Positions 46,915 through 59,414 of a DNA stretch of 64,000 nt are shown here, one piece after another. The notes beneath the pieces were generated by a model that saw only the letters and a program-made list of their open reading frames with translations, was not told the origin of the DNA and ran no database searches. Made by a program: the position numbers and the translations under genes. The stretch lies in assembly GCF_000204055.1 (NCBI RefSeq), contig NW_006768790.1, positions 823,534 through 887,533 of the forward strand, read 5' to 3'. The DNA comes from Melampsora larici-populina 98AG31 (lineage: Eukaryota; Basidiomycota; Pucciniomycetes; Pucciniales; Melampsoraceae). Each line of letters opens with the position of its first letter. The stretch's first letter is position 1.

Positions 46915-47131
46915 GCTACTAGGCTATTAGACATAGCTATAATGTGTCCAGTCCTGGCAAAACCCTGGTGGATGTTCATTCAGGGGAAATGGTGCTAGTG
47001 TCTGTTTTTGTCTGGATAGCAGGTAGTTGTAAATGTAATTGGTGGTGAAGTACAGAAAAGGAGTAAAATTGCACTGGGGGAAGCGGTACATAATGCATCT
47101 CTCTGTTGAGGGAGGCTAGGAAAGAATGTAC

Positions 47132-47923
47132 TCAGGCCGGTTGTTTTCCGCCATATTTTATATTGATCACAGATATATGTGTATGTGGGTCGGCAATTGT
47201 TACCTCTCCAAATCCTGAATACAAGAATCCATCATCATGAATATATTCCCAAATCCAATTACGACCATACAATTTGTGGCTGGAGTCAGTCGGGCTGAAT
47301 GCTAGTGAATGATAAAGAAAAGTATCGAATGAGCAAATATGAAATGAAATTGGATATTCTTTCAATTTTGATTGTGACATACTTAGGCCTGAATACCCGG
47401 CAACACCTCGTGGCTTGAAGTTTCCTTTTTCAGTGTGCTGGAAAAATTCTGGTAGTTCAGGTTGTTAGCAGATGAGAAGGGAGAAATGAGTCTGCATGTA
47501 ATTGATCACTAACCTTGAGTAGATACCTGTCTTAGCCCTTTGTTGTAATAATTATACGTGACGAGAGACTCAGAACCAAAGAGATCCTCGAGTGGCACCT
47601 CTGCCGCCTCTCCTTTCAGGTGTGTTTCAAGTTGTTGACAAAGATTTTTGCCTTGTTCCGACTTCCATGGTTCAGAATCTAACCTTTGATCATCTAGATC
47701 TGCACATACATCAGTACTCACTTTGTGTCTCCCATGGTTGAACTACATTCATTATCAATGCAATGGTAAAGGGTTGTGAAGACAAGTACATAATCAACAT
47801 GGGCTTGCCTAACATTCCAAGTAGAGGAGATAAAGAGACTCGATTTTAACCTCAAGACTCACTTTGTCCCAAGGTGAAAGACAGTGTACAGACGAGTGCA
47901 GTCAACAGAAGCTTTGAATGCAT
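47132..47923 (-). CDS. Small secreted protein, family member A (candidate effector)
   Basis: Five minus-strand exons: 47863-47923, 47722-47742, 47514-47678, 47383-47448, 47132-47301; 160 residues. Exon 1 encodes the signal peptide MHSKLLLTALVCTLSFTLGQ. Exon 2 is a 21-nt microexon. Exon 3 has SEPWKSEQGKNLCQQLETHL and PLEDLF, exon 4 has GNFKPRGVAGYSGL, exon 5 has YGRNWIWEYIHDDGFLYSG. All four introns are phase 1. Intron 2 would be only 43 nt, and the exon 3 frame is also open backwards through it, so an alternative splice form is possible. The paralogue at 60810-61617 has the same structure, which supports the model. No known domain. A TATA box and a 44-codon ORF lie upstream. Confidence 0.8.
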
Positions 47924-48030
47924 ATTGAGTGGAGCAAAACTAGAGATTTTTTCAATGCAATCTTCGATATCAGATTCTTAGAAAGTCGATTAAAAGCACG
48001 AGTAACCAGACCTTTTCAAGCAATCAAGAT

Positions 48031-48046
48031 GGGCTCTTTTATATTG
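48031..48046 (-). promoter_or_regulatory. TATA box of secreted-protein gene A
   Basis: Minus strand CAATATAAAAGAGCCC, about 110 bases before the start codon. The homologous position in gene C is CAGTATAAAAGAGCTC, so the box is conserved between the two intact copies. The truncated copy B has a degraded version. Confidence 0.65.
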
Positions 48047-48089
48047 TTGGTTCTCATCGCAGCTCATCATAGGAATCACCTCTAACGGG

Positions 48090-48224
48090 TCATGGAACCA
48101 GTGATCGTCGGAGCAGGTCGGAAATCTGACATACATAGACTGCGACCAGCAGCATCTTGAGCGCATAGACAACAAGTAGGCTCCAATCGACATTAAAACG
48201 AAGTTCTCCCCATGCCTCAGACAT
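48090..48224 (-). CDS. Conserved 44-codon upstream ORF (gene A copy)
   Basis: ATG at 48224 opens a 44-residue frame starting MSEAWGELRF, with the hydrophobic KMLLVAVYVCQISDLLRR near its end. The homologous place upstream of gene C has a frame of the same length starting MTEACGGLHF with KMLLVAVHVCQISDQLRR. It lies upstream of the TATA box, so it would need its own or a longer transcript. It may be a small gene or simply conserved duplicated DNA. Confidence 0.4.
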   Translation of the reverse strand: MSEAWGELRFNVDWSLLVVYALKMLLVAVYVCQISDLLRRSLVP

Positions 48225-48300
48225 CTGAGACGTATTTCATTCAAGGATATGTATAGGTTGCGGGACCTCACTGAATCTGGATCACCCCGAGTAACTTAAC

Positions 48301-49709
48301 CAAGGCGAGGCAGTCGACTTTTCTTCGTGGCTTCGTATCATTTGTGTGATGATGATGGAGTTATCTGATCATGTCCAACCGTAACGTGTCTAAAGGTGAT
48401 AAAATTATGGAGATCGGGAGCCAAATATGAATACGGTGCAGGGTATATGATCAACTATGGCATATGGCACCCATTGACAGCCCGTTGCTTTCTGATTGGT
48501 TGTTCCATTCGTTCATCGTTCTTATCAACTATTCAGTCGTTATCTTGATACGAATTTACGAACACAAGTATCATATCGTCATAAACGGCTCAGATCGTAG
48601 TCACAAAACCAGAATCGCTTCGTCAACATTGGAAAAAACTTGTCAGTCACCCAAATATCACAGTAAGAAGATGGACACCTGGCTATTTCTATCTTAACTA
48701 AGTCCATCTTTGGTCAGACACTTTTCCGCGCAATCTCGGGTGTCTGGTAGAGGGACTTACGTAATACCCGCCTTCCCTGCCAGAGCGCCAGTTAGTAAGA
48801 CTACTGTTAAGGTCGCATATAAGAAAGTATATGCTGGTTCACATCTATTTTGTATATGAAAAACAATTTCCCAAACAAAGTTGGCTTCACATTGACCAAG
48901 CTTGTTTTTTGAACAATGAACATACCAAAATCCAATCAAGAAATATCAGTCTTACTTGTGGACTTGACTCCATCGAAGTCTTGACTAATTTCGTTCCTTG
49001 TTTGCTTAATGGAATGCTCGTCTGGCATGGTCATCATATTTGCCTTGGAGGCTCATCGTAGGTGTCCTCAAATGGCTACCTCAAGTTGAAGGTGGCCCAA
49101 GACGCTTATCCAAAAGATTTTCTTGGACCAGAACAATTTGAATTATTCATTTAGAATTTACCCCTTAAACCTCACGGAGAGAAGTACAAAGATTGATTGA
49201 AGCGAGTGACTTAATTCTGAAGAACTTCACTCTCTCTGAGATACCATCAAACAGTTGAAGAAATAATTTCACTGTGTCTTTTCGAAATATTTGTTTCTCT
49301 CGAATGGTTCTCAAAGGGATCAGTATGCGAGTAGGTGTTTAGGAGATCAACAGTGACAGAAGACATTGCTTGAAGTCTGTTCAAAAAGATCTGATTGCCG
49401 GCCGACGATTCAGTCAGACTTCTGTGGTGATGTGTGATATCATAAACCATTGAACGTAAACCATATATGCACATTACAGACATAAACTCCCTTTCAAATG
49501 GCTTTGGAGTTCTTTTTTTAATTCATATCTACACAAGAGCCTAGATATTTTTCCATCATGCGATCATCAATTCATCATACAAAACTACTTCGAGTCAAGG
49601 ATTCAACAAAAAAATTATATACAATTATAAAGACAAATTATTCCACGATGCACAAAACGATACAAAAGCAATGCAAAGAAAAAACCAAAACAGATAGTCA
49701 CCACAAAGT
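48301..49709. other. Spacer
   Basis: No supported gene. The minus frame at 48757-48939 ends in a signal-peptide-like LTVVLLTGALAGKAG before a GTAAGT donor but has no ATG, so it may be debris of another secreted-protein gene. Sequence near 49700 is the 3' flank of the coiled-coil gene. Confidence 0.35.
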
Positions 49710-50900
49710 TTAAACCGAGAAAGTCTTTTTAAACTTTTTGAAATTTTTAATAAAAAAACCAAAAAAGTGAAGTTTAGAATTTAAGTGAGCTTTAGAATAA
49801 TTAAGATTTTTAATAGGAGAAGAAAATTGATCAACAATATAACAGGGAAACCCATTCAAATGACTCTTTAGATGATAATCTTGATTTAATAATTCTTCAA
49901 AGTTAGGTAAAGAAATGATTTTGTAAAGCAAAGATTTCAAATAATTGATCAATTCTTGATTTGTTTTGATTAAAGAAAGGATTGGATTTGGGATGGTAAT
50001 TAAATTTTGGTCAGATGAAGAAGTGTTGTTTAGTTTTAATTGTTTGATAGATTTTTGTAGGGTTTTTACGTGTGTTTTTTTCGATTGGATTGCTTCTTGG
50101 AGTTGATATAAGGTTGATTGTTTCTTGGGTACTACTGTTTCTCTTAAACGCTTTAATTCATCTATTACTTCGTTCTGTACGGTTATCATTTTTTGGTTTT
50201 TGAATCTCTGGATCATTGATTGCCTGGCTTTGATTTCATTTTTAAGTTTGTTGATCGTTTGGTTCAAGGAATTTGATTCTTGCATGATCCTCAATCTTTC
50301 TTTCAAAAAATCCGCTTCCTACAAATAAAAAGAAGTCAAAAGAACAGGGATCAACGAACGGTTCTCCAACTGAAGACTCTCCATGAAATCTATATGGAAA
50401 AAACTTACTTGACTTGCTAACTCATTATCGCATTTCTTCAATTCTTCTTTAAAATCTAAAACATCAATCTTGATAACTTTTCTAAACTCTTCAAGTAATA
50501 AATTTTGACCGGAGATCTCATTCGAACGAAATTGACATTGTAATTTTTCCTGATGAATTCTTCTTTGATTTTCTTCGAGTATATTGGATTTCTGTATAAA
50601 ATATAATTCTTCTTGGTGTAAGGTTTGATTTAATTCTTGTTTTAATGATAAGATTGATTGGTTTTGTGTTTTTTCTTGGTTTAAGATTCTTAATAAGTTT
50701 TCGGAATTGATCCCATTGAGTTCTGCTTCTAATGCGTCTTCTTCTTGGTTGGATTCTGCGTCTGGGATTACTATATCGTTACATTCTCCTACGGCTTCAA
50801 ATTCTTGGATCGATTGGTGTCTTTTGAGTATATGGAAGTCACTTGAGCCTGATTCAGATTCACTACAAGAGATGAATGATTTAGGAAAGCCGGTATTCAT
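49710..50900 (-). CDS. Coiled-coil protein of unknown function
   Basis: Two exons (50409-50900 and 49710-50318) joined by a good GTAAGT...TTTGTAG intron in phase 0; 366 residues. The N-terminal ~80 residues are acidic and serine-rich (SCSESESGSSDFH). Then a long heptad-rich stretch follows (NQEKTQNQSILSLKQELNQT through KTHVKTLQKSIKQLKLN). The C-terminal ~110 residues look globular and basic (LPNFEELLNQDYHLKSHLNG, ending KNFKKFKKTFSV). The layout recalls kinetochore or spindle-pole coiled-coil proteins with a small C-terminal domain, but I cannot assign a family. The first ATG in frame is used. Confidence 0.7.
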
Positions 50901-51884
50901 GGTGTCTATCAAGGTGTCGAATGCTTTTTTGTAAGTGCGATGATGATGATTATATGATAAGGTTCGTTCAAGAGGCTTTAGTACGTGAACGTGATGGATG
51001 ATTTTCTAAACACAACTGAACCAAGGCGAATCCTCGTTCCTTATAACCTATTTTTCTCGTTTTCAAAAGCTCAACTTCGCGGCTGAGGTGAATTGCTTTT
51101 CCTCCTCCTTTTTTGATTCTTCTTGCTGAGTTTTTCTTATCAAAAGTTCAATTGTTGTTCAAAACGTAACTTTTGAAATATCAAAATTGCTTTTCTTGAT
51201 GTTTGTCATTTTTTTTGTGCTATAAAATTATGTTTGATCATTGATTTATGGCTTACTCGCTTGTAGTTTTATGATCGCTTTTCATGTTTTTACCTTTGCG
51301 GTTAAATGTAATGAGATTATGTCTTTTTACATTTTTGGTTTGTTTTTTTGTAATAAAAATGTAATCATAATTACTAATACCAGAAACGATACGTGGTGAA
51401 ATTGCTCCACTAGAACGAAGCATTATACTTGGTCATTTGCAAGTTGTGGAAACTAATGACCATAAGTCGAATGGACAAGACTTCGTTGAGTCTTCTTGAC
51501 CAGAATCATGCATGGAAATAGTATTGAACCGGTAGATATTTACAAATCAATCAAAAAGATTTTTAGTGAGGATAGAAAGAAATGTGATGAACTTCAGGAA
51601 TCAGCAAGCTTTTGGTACTTTTGGTACAAAAGCTTGATCAACTGTGCCCGCCAAACTCGAGCAAATTACCCGGCAAATTGGCGGGGTAATTGTGCACCGT
51701 GACAAGCTTTTCTGAAATGTATGTCCTGTATCCGATGTGTCTATTTCGGGTATTTTGAGTGCGACTCAGAGCCAAGTTGACCAACTTCAACTTTAATCTG
51801 ATTGTCATTCTCACCTCATGCTGCGAACTTCAACTTCAATCTTGACCTTCAATCATGCATTAAACATGACATAAAAACCGTTGC
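50901..51884. other. Promoter of coiled-coil gene and spacer
   Basis: AT-rich, no gene. Near 51645-51705 are inverted words (CGCCAAACTCGAGCAAATTACC and a GGCGGGGTAATTG counterpart) resembling the foldback at 3028-3120. Confidence 0.35.
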
Positions 51885-52174
51885 CTTTTTCAAATGTCCA
51901 AGGTTCAGCATATGATCTTTGCTCATCTGGATTTGCACGTACATCAGAACTCACTTTGCCTAGCCCATGCTACATCCATCCCCATGTCCATTTCTAAGTA
52001 CATCTATTTGCAATAATATGGTACTGAGGGTTGTGAACAAAGTTGTGTAATCAAAATTTTCAAACCTTTTGAGTAAAGTATATAAAGAGTGGATTTTGAC
52101 ATCAGGACTCACTTGGTGACCCCAAGATGAAGTTGCAGACAGAGAAGTGCAGTCAACAGAAGCTTTTGAAGCAT
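51885..52174 (-). pseudogene. Truncated secreted-protein gene, family member B
   Basis: Exon 1 (52113-52174) encodes MLQKLLLTALLCL but is out of frame relative to genes A and C, by an indel before the donor. The exon 2 equivalent (51955-51969) is 15 nt. Exon 3 sequence starts (NPDEQRSYAEPWTFEKGN) and then homology stops at about 51885; exons 4 and 5 are missing. Upstream sequence to about 52550 is still related to the 5' flanks of A and C. It is a dead copy. Confidence 0.75.
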
Positions 52175-52754
52175 ATTGATTAGTGGCTCAGAACCAGAGA
52201 AATGCTTAGTGCAATCTTTGATATCAGATTCTTGAAAAGAAAGACAATCTCATGCGTCAGCAAGCAAACCCCTGAAATCAACCACAACGGACTTTTCATA
52301 TTAATGTTCTTTCTCTTCACAACTTATCATAAAAATCGTCTCTGAAAAGTCATGGACCCAGTCATCAGCAGTCTTAGCAGTCTTAGCAGAGCAGGTCTGA
52401 AATCGTAACATACACAGACTGCAACTAAATGTATCCTGAAGACATAAACCACAAGTCTTAGCTGAAGGACTCCAGAGTCCAAACAGTGTCAGCAGTACAA
52501 TGAAGTTTTCCACACAGGGCTCAGTCATCTGTGACGAAATTCCTTCACAGATTCATGGTAGATCACGAAATAAGAAGCGCAGCTGGCTATCTGAATTCGA
52601 ACATGTTTCTTTCATTAAGACGTTCGAAGACTTCATTATGATGTGATGTGTGTTGAGGGTGCTGTTGTTGTGTAGAGCCCTGTAATATGTAGTATCCGAT
52701 CGCTCTGATTCGGGTATTTTTGATCGAGCTTGTTCAAGTTTGGGTTTGAGCGTG

Positions 52755-52784
52755 ATGGTCATGGTCATGGTCATGGTCATGGTC
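52755..52784 (+). repeat. ATGGTC hexamer, five copies
   Basis: Perfect tandem ATGGTC repeats 44 bases before the UBR1 start codon; a looser CATCAT run follows. It adds five ATGs upstream of the start, which would matter if it is in the leader. Confidence 0.9.
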
Positions 52785-52827
52785 ATTGTCTTTACTTTGA
52801 ACTTTAATCATCATCACCATCATCATC

Positions 52828-55800
52828 ATGGATTCCAATACGAGATATCAAGATACTCATACTCTTTTAGATGGAAAGCCTTTCATCATTCGTCATAAAC
52901 AACTCAATCCGATTCGCAATTCGATCTCTTTACATACTTTCTTATCAAAAATCGATTATCTTTCGACTTCATCTGATTCACCTGCTGTTCCTCCTAATCG
53001 TCAAAACTTAGTATCATGTCCAACTACTTCAACTCAAATGTTAAAAACTCTTTATAGTTTTGCTTTGGAACCCAAATGGGCTACTCATTTCTTTCCTGAA
53101 AATGCTTTTAATCAAATTGATCAACTTCATTTACCTAATGGCGATCCTATCCCGATCACTACGCTACCTAAAGTCGGCCCTTCTTTCTCTTTGGTGAAAG
53201 CTCAAGGTGAAGAAGCTGTGGAATATGGTCAAAATAGAAGAGGAAAACCTTGTGGTCATGTCTTTGAAAAAGGTGAAGGAGTTTATCATTGCAGGTGAGT
53301 TACTCTTTACCTTCAGCGCACTTTACCCATGACGTCATCCTTTCTATCAGTGATCAAACTAATCAAATTATCTTTTACTTCTAGTGATTGTGGTCTCGAT
53401 ACGACTTGTGCATTATGCTCTAAATGCTTTCATGCCTCTGATCACGTTGGTCATGATGTGATTTATTCAATTCACACCACCGGTTGTGGATGTTGCGATT
53501 GCGGTGATACAGAAGCTTGGAAGACTGAAATCAACTGTAAATATCATTCAAATTTAACATTGGAAGAAAAAGAAGAAGCGCTTAAGAAACTAGAAGAAGA
53601 CAAATTAAACGAGGTTCCAGGATCAAAGAAAACTTATCTCAATCCATTACCAAAGGAATGTAAAGATGTTATCGAACAGATCGTTACAATCGCTCTTGAT
53701 TTTCTTCTTATCACTCTGGATAGAAGTCCCGAAGATATGACGCCTCCTAATTCAGTTGATAACATTTACAGTGAATTAAGTAGAATTGAAGAAAATGCTT
53801 ACCTCGAAATGCCTCGAAACTCTTTCTCATCTTCAGACGACTCAATGGATATCGATACGCAATACTCTCATCATCATAATCCTTATCATTTACAGAACGC
53901 TCCTCCGGCTGAAGATCCGGGACTTTCAACACCTACCAATCGGTCTACTGCACTTTGGGATAATAAAGGTCAAGAGAAGGGAAAGGGTAAGAGTATTGAT
54001 GCATCTACCTCAACTGCAACACCTGTGGCCCCTCCTCCTACACCTGCTACTTTTGGGATCGTTGGAAAAGTTGGCCAATTTGAAGTCTTGCGTGGGCCTG
54101 GTGAGGGAACTGATGATGAGTGGTCAAAGTGGCGCAATCATGATGAGCGGCTCCCTGAAGAAAAACCTAAAGGAGCGGGTCCCTGGGGTCTTGTCTTGTG
54201 GAACGATGAGAAACATAGTTATGCACAAGTTATTGATCAAGTCTCCAGGGCTACTGGTTGTTCTCGGAGAGAAGCTTTGGAAATAGCGAATCGAGTGGAC
54301 AGTAAAGTTGGTACCACTCTTACTCTCAATGTATCAGTCACTTGATAATAAGCGTAAAAATCTAATTTATCCATTCTGTTTTCTGTAGGGAAGAGACATC
54401 ATCGAAGTTTCTAGCGATGCAGATGACATTCTACAAGCCGCCAAAATGATTGCAAGTATAGACTTGACGGTCACTGTACGAACCGCGCATGATCTGTTTT
54501 GTGAACAAATTGCCGAACTCGTGATTGCTTTCTTAGTAGACCTGGCTGCCTGCCGTCTTTACAATGTTCCACCAGAGGAAGAAACTTGGATCAAGCAATT
54601 AATAGCTGACAAAATCTGTGGTAAACCTGAAGTAGGTTATGAAGGAGGTGATAAAAGTCGATTTGCAAGATTTTTATTAAATGATATCAAACTTTGGAAA
54701 GATGCTCGAGATCGATTAAAAAGTCTTTATATCTCACTCTTGGCTTTGGGACAACCTACCAAATTACAACTCGGTATTTTGTTCACTTCAGTCTTTCCTC
54801 AATTGATCGAGTACAACTTGTTGGTCGATCGTGAACCTGAGCACAACATTTTACTCTTCAGTCTTCAAATCGTTACGGTTCCAAGTGTAGTGGTCGTCTT
54901 GGTCACCGATCATGGATTCTTGAAGATGATCCTCGATTTACTCTATTCTTTCTTTACTCATCAATTTGCACCTTCAAATTTGGTACATGGTGATTTCAGA
55001 TATATTATCTATCCTCCTGACCTTCGAAAGAAAACGATCGATCCTGAAGGGATGAGTTTTCGACACAAACGATATTATCATTTATTTCACGAATTGAATT
55101 TAATCTTGAGCTCACCAGGTGTACAAGCGGCCATCTGTCATGACACAAAGCATTTAATGGATCTCATCACCTTTGTAGATTTATTTACGAATATGAACCC
55201 TAACAAACGAGCAGCAAACGTTCATGTGGAATTCGAATCTGATGCTTGGGTGACTGCATTTAATCTAACGATTCAATTAGCTAAACTTTGTAAATTCTTT
55301 GGTGAATGTTATGCAAAAGCAAGTAATCAAGAATTCGTGAATGCAATCCGTGTTTTAGTAGGTCATATGCTTACAAGACAGTATAGTTTTCATGAAGTTC
55401 AATTCGGATCTGCTTTACTTGGTTCAAGTCTTTCAGTGACTCCACCTTCATCTGCAGTTACTTATAAATGTATTGATTTTAGGATAGATAAAGAGGCTGT
55501 TAGTTTTCATCATCCGATTAATTGGCTCTTGGCCGAGATTCTTCGACATATTCATAGAATCGATTTTCAAAATCTTGATGGTCTTCCGATTCGTGGCATC
55601 GCAGACCTTTTTGCTGAGGTTGAACCTCCTAATCATGATGGTGTAGATTTGGGTGCGCTGATCGTATCTGAGGATGTTCTGAGAGGTAAGCTGTTCGACC
55701 TATTTCCTTACGTAATCGTGATCACCTCATTAACATTTTGGTTTATTTAATTGTAGTGGCATCACTCCTAGCTCAAGTTCGTGCAGGACTTTGGGTTCGG

Positions 55801-58800
55801 AACGGTTTCGGCTTTAGAGCACAAGGACTACATTATCGAGAATATAGTCTAAGAGAGACCACATTCGATCAAGATATTTATCAGCTTCAAGTTTTATTAT
55901 CAGCTAAGGATCCCAGTCACGTCTTAGTGGCGATTGTAGATCGATTCGGATTACGACAATGGTGTAATGGTGAACTACTTAGTGATCGGAATTACGAACC
56001 TAGTCAAATGATCACCATGTTAGAAGAACTCTTGCATCTTCTCATCATCATCCTTTCTGAACCGGCTGGTGTGAGTCAAACTGGTAAGGAAGATGGCTTA
56101 AGACGAGAAATCATTCATATTCTTTGTTTATCACCAATGCCATATTCCGATATCATCAAGCGAATTCCAGATCGATATATGCCAGAATCAGGATTTGATC
56201 AAACTTTAAAAGCTTTAGCAGATTTTAAACAACCCAGTGGGATCAATGATGTAGGAATTTATAGTCTTAAACCAGAATTTTATTTAGAGATTGATCCATA
56301 TTATTGTCGATTTGGTCGAAATCAAAGAGAAGAAGCTGAAAAGTTAATGGTTGAACGATTAAAAAAGATCAGTAATGAAGTTGATCCGGTTAATTTACCT
56401 ATGCCACTTAAAGTCAATCCGGGACCGTTTACTGGACTACTTCATACTTATAATTCAGAAGTTTTGCTACAAATTATCTTTTATGCTTTGGCAAGGGTGA
56501 ATCCGACGATGAAAGGGTATTCTGAATACCTTGCTGATCAAGCTATTCATTTGGTGATGAAAGCTTTAATTGAACAACCAGAATCGTTTGCGAACATGGC
56601 TGTTGAACGTAAACTTCCTTTGAAAGGTGCTAACCCACATGCTATGTCCTTGATGATGATGTTAGAAGCGGTAGACGGTGAACCGGCTATGAAAGGAGTG
56701 AAAAGAAAAGTGAATTGGTGTTTGGATACGATGACAAGATTGACTGGATTACCTGATCGATCTGGACCTAAATCTGGTAACTCTGATTCTAAAAGTGGAG
56801 GTTTAAGTCAAGAAGATCAAACAAATCTAATTGAAGATCAAAAGAAAGAAGCAGCCAAAGCGAGACAAGCTGCACTTATGAAACAATTTGCAGCAGCTCA
56901 ACAAGCTTTTGTGATGCAAAATGATTTAGATGAAGATTCAGATGAAGAAATTGGAAGTGATGAGATGAATGTCAATCAAAGTGAAATTGAAGTCGAAATT
57001 GAAAAAGTACATGGGAATTGTATTTTATGTCAAGAAGATTTAACCAAGTCTAGATGCTTTGGAGCTTTAGGATTAATTCAATCAAGTCGAATGATTAAGA
57101 TTACTCCATCAGATTTAACACCAGAAGAAGCAGAACCATGGTTACAAGAAGTGGTTTTAACACCTGATAGTCTAGATCTCGATGGAAGACAAGGTGGACC
57201 AGCAGGTGTAGCTAGTCGACAATCCGTCAATCTTTCTGAAACTCGAATTGGATCCGATGGAAATGTAGAAGCAGTTGAATGGCATGCGATGGGATTCCCA
57301 ACACGAAATAATACGAAATTCGGATTATTTACATCGGCTTGTGGTCATATGATGCATTTATCATGTTTTCAAACTTATTATACTTCAATCGAATTAAGAC
57401 ATTCAACACAAGTGACCAGAAATCATCCCGAGAATCCAGAAAGATGTGAATACCTTTGTCCACTTTGTAAGAGTATTGGAAATATCTTTTTACCTGCAAT
57501 TGATCCGGATCTTTCAATGATTCAAGAACCAGATGAAGTTAAACTTGATTTAATGGAATGGCTTTCATCAATCGATAGTTTAGAAGATGAAATGATTGAA
57601 GAATTCGGTACAGCAAGTTATACTTCGGTTTTGAATATAACCAATTGTGATGAAATCATACCTTGGTTTATTCATGCTACTTTACCTGAAGAAGCATCAA
57701 GATTGAGTAGTACTAGATCAGAAGAATTTACAATGCTACAAAGGTTCTTAATGGTCAGTGGCGCCTTAGGAAGAGAATGCGGTGATACTCAAGTAAGACC
57801 TAAGATTCCAAGAGATTTAGTAGCTTATACACTTCAATGTAATGAAATCTCAAGTCGAGGTCAACTTATCAACGGAGGCGTAATGAATGCATTAAATGAA
57901 ACACAACAACAATTGATTAGAAGTTTATTGGCTGTGATGGTTTCGATACTTGAAATTGAAACTGGATGTAGAAGTGCCAAGAAATTTGCGATGGGTTTAT
58001 TAATGAGACAACTTAGACCACCTATGATTACTGATAATATGTTTACGAGAAGATCTGATTTCGGTAAATTACCTATCATCTTTACAGATCCATTTTCACT
58101 TGTGATTCATTGCGCAGCGATTTGTCCAGAAGCCTTTTCATTAGTGATGCCATTATGTTATTATATTGAAGTTTTAAGGGTTTTACTTGGTGTTTGTTAT
58201 ATGGTTAGAAAGTATCCGAATGATTGGTGGAAGATTGCAGAAGATCAAGAGAATGAAGATGTACATGAAACCAAAGAAGAAAGAGAACGAGAAGGAAAAT
58301 CATTGAAAGCGATCTTGATGAAAGTATTGGAAGCTTGTAAGATTAAAGATAGAAAAGCTGTTGAGATTGATGATTTGATTTTCGAGAAGTTGATTAGAAG
58401 ATTTACATTACCATTCTTAAGAAGATCTGCAATGTTAAAGAGTGTGATTTTAGTTTCAAAAAATGAAAATGAAAATCAAATGGGATCAGAACACACAAGA
58501 TTACGACAAGAACTTGGTGTACCTAGTGTTGTTGAAATATTATATGAAGGTGGAAAATCACAAGAAGATCCAAGTTTACGTAAAGCAGAAGGAATTCAAT
58601 CTATTATGATTAGTTGGATCGATCATCTAGAACAATATGAAAGTGCTACCTCAAGAATGAACAAGCAATTACAAAATCGATCCACAACATCAACCACCAC
58701 ATCAGATACAGAAGAATGGATAGATATCTTTGAAAATGAAGATATGATCAAATCAATCGCATTAGAACATTCCGTAATTTATGACTTGATTGGATTACCA

Positions 58801-59414
58801 TATAAATTTGAAAAGTCTTGGGTGAATCTGCCTAGCAGAGAAAATGTGAAAGATGTGAGATGATACCACAAGATCCTGGGATCTGTTTACTTTGTGGTAC
58901 GGTCGTTTGTGTACAAGCTTTTTGTTGTACTAGTAGAAATTTATCGGATGACCCTGAGAATGGAGAATGTAATGTGCATATGTGGAAGTAAGTTTCTTGA
59001 TTCACTCCTTTATTTTTTGGTCTTTCTTTCTTTCTTTCTTCGTAAAGAAGTTTATGCTTATCATTGCGTTTGTTTATGGTAGCTGTGGTGGTTCGATTGG
59101 ACTTTATCTTTTGATCAAAAAATGTTCGGTTTTATATTTGTCTACGCAAAATGGAACGTTTACCATGGCACCTTATTTAGATGAACATGGAGAACATGAT
59201 ATGGGGATCAAGTTAGTATTTTGATTATTTTCTTTGAAACTTGGATCATTGATAGGTTTCTTTTGTTTTGGTTTATAGGAGAGGTAGACCTCAATTTTTA
59301 CATAGAGTCAGATGGGATGAAATTCGAAAGATTTGGTTAAATCAATCGATTCCTACACATGTGGCTAGACGTCAAGAAATCGGATCTGATGTGGGTGGTT
59401 GGCCTACATTTTAA
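52828..59414 (+). CDS. UBR1: UBR1-type N-degron E3 ubiquitin ligase, frame broken near 3' end
   Basis: Exons 52828-53294, 53385-54306, 54389-55685, 55757-58987, 59083-59211 and 59279-59414; about 2,060 residues. Residues ~142-215 form the UBR box that binds type 1 N-degrons (CGHVFEKGEGVYHC, CALCSKCFHASDH, GCGCCDCGD). About 430-500 is a ClpS-like region for type 2 N-degrons (GLVLWNDEKHSYAQVIDQV). A RING lies at ~1315 onward (CILCQEDL, ACGHMMHLSCF, YLCPLCKS). The C-terminal zinc region reads CERCEMIPQDPGICLLCG, then CGGSIGLYLLIKKC, ending VGGWPTF. In the fourth exon the main frame ends at TGA 58861-58863, while the conserved C-terminus continues in another frame from about 58845. One base appears missing in the A run 58841-58844. 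The gene acts with a Rad6-type E2 in N-degron degradation. Either a sequence error or a mutation removes ~136 residues. Confidence 0.93.

Noticed and set aside
48757..48939. Minus-strand frame ending in a signal-peptide-like stretch before GTAAGT
   Set aside because: No ATG in frame before the hydrophobic part and no matching downstream exon; at most debris.
58864..59082. A separate small zinc gene downstream of UBR1
   Set aside because: The sequence is the conserved C-terminus of UBR1 in a shifted frame, with matching splice phases.
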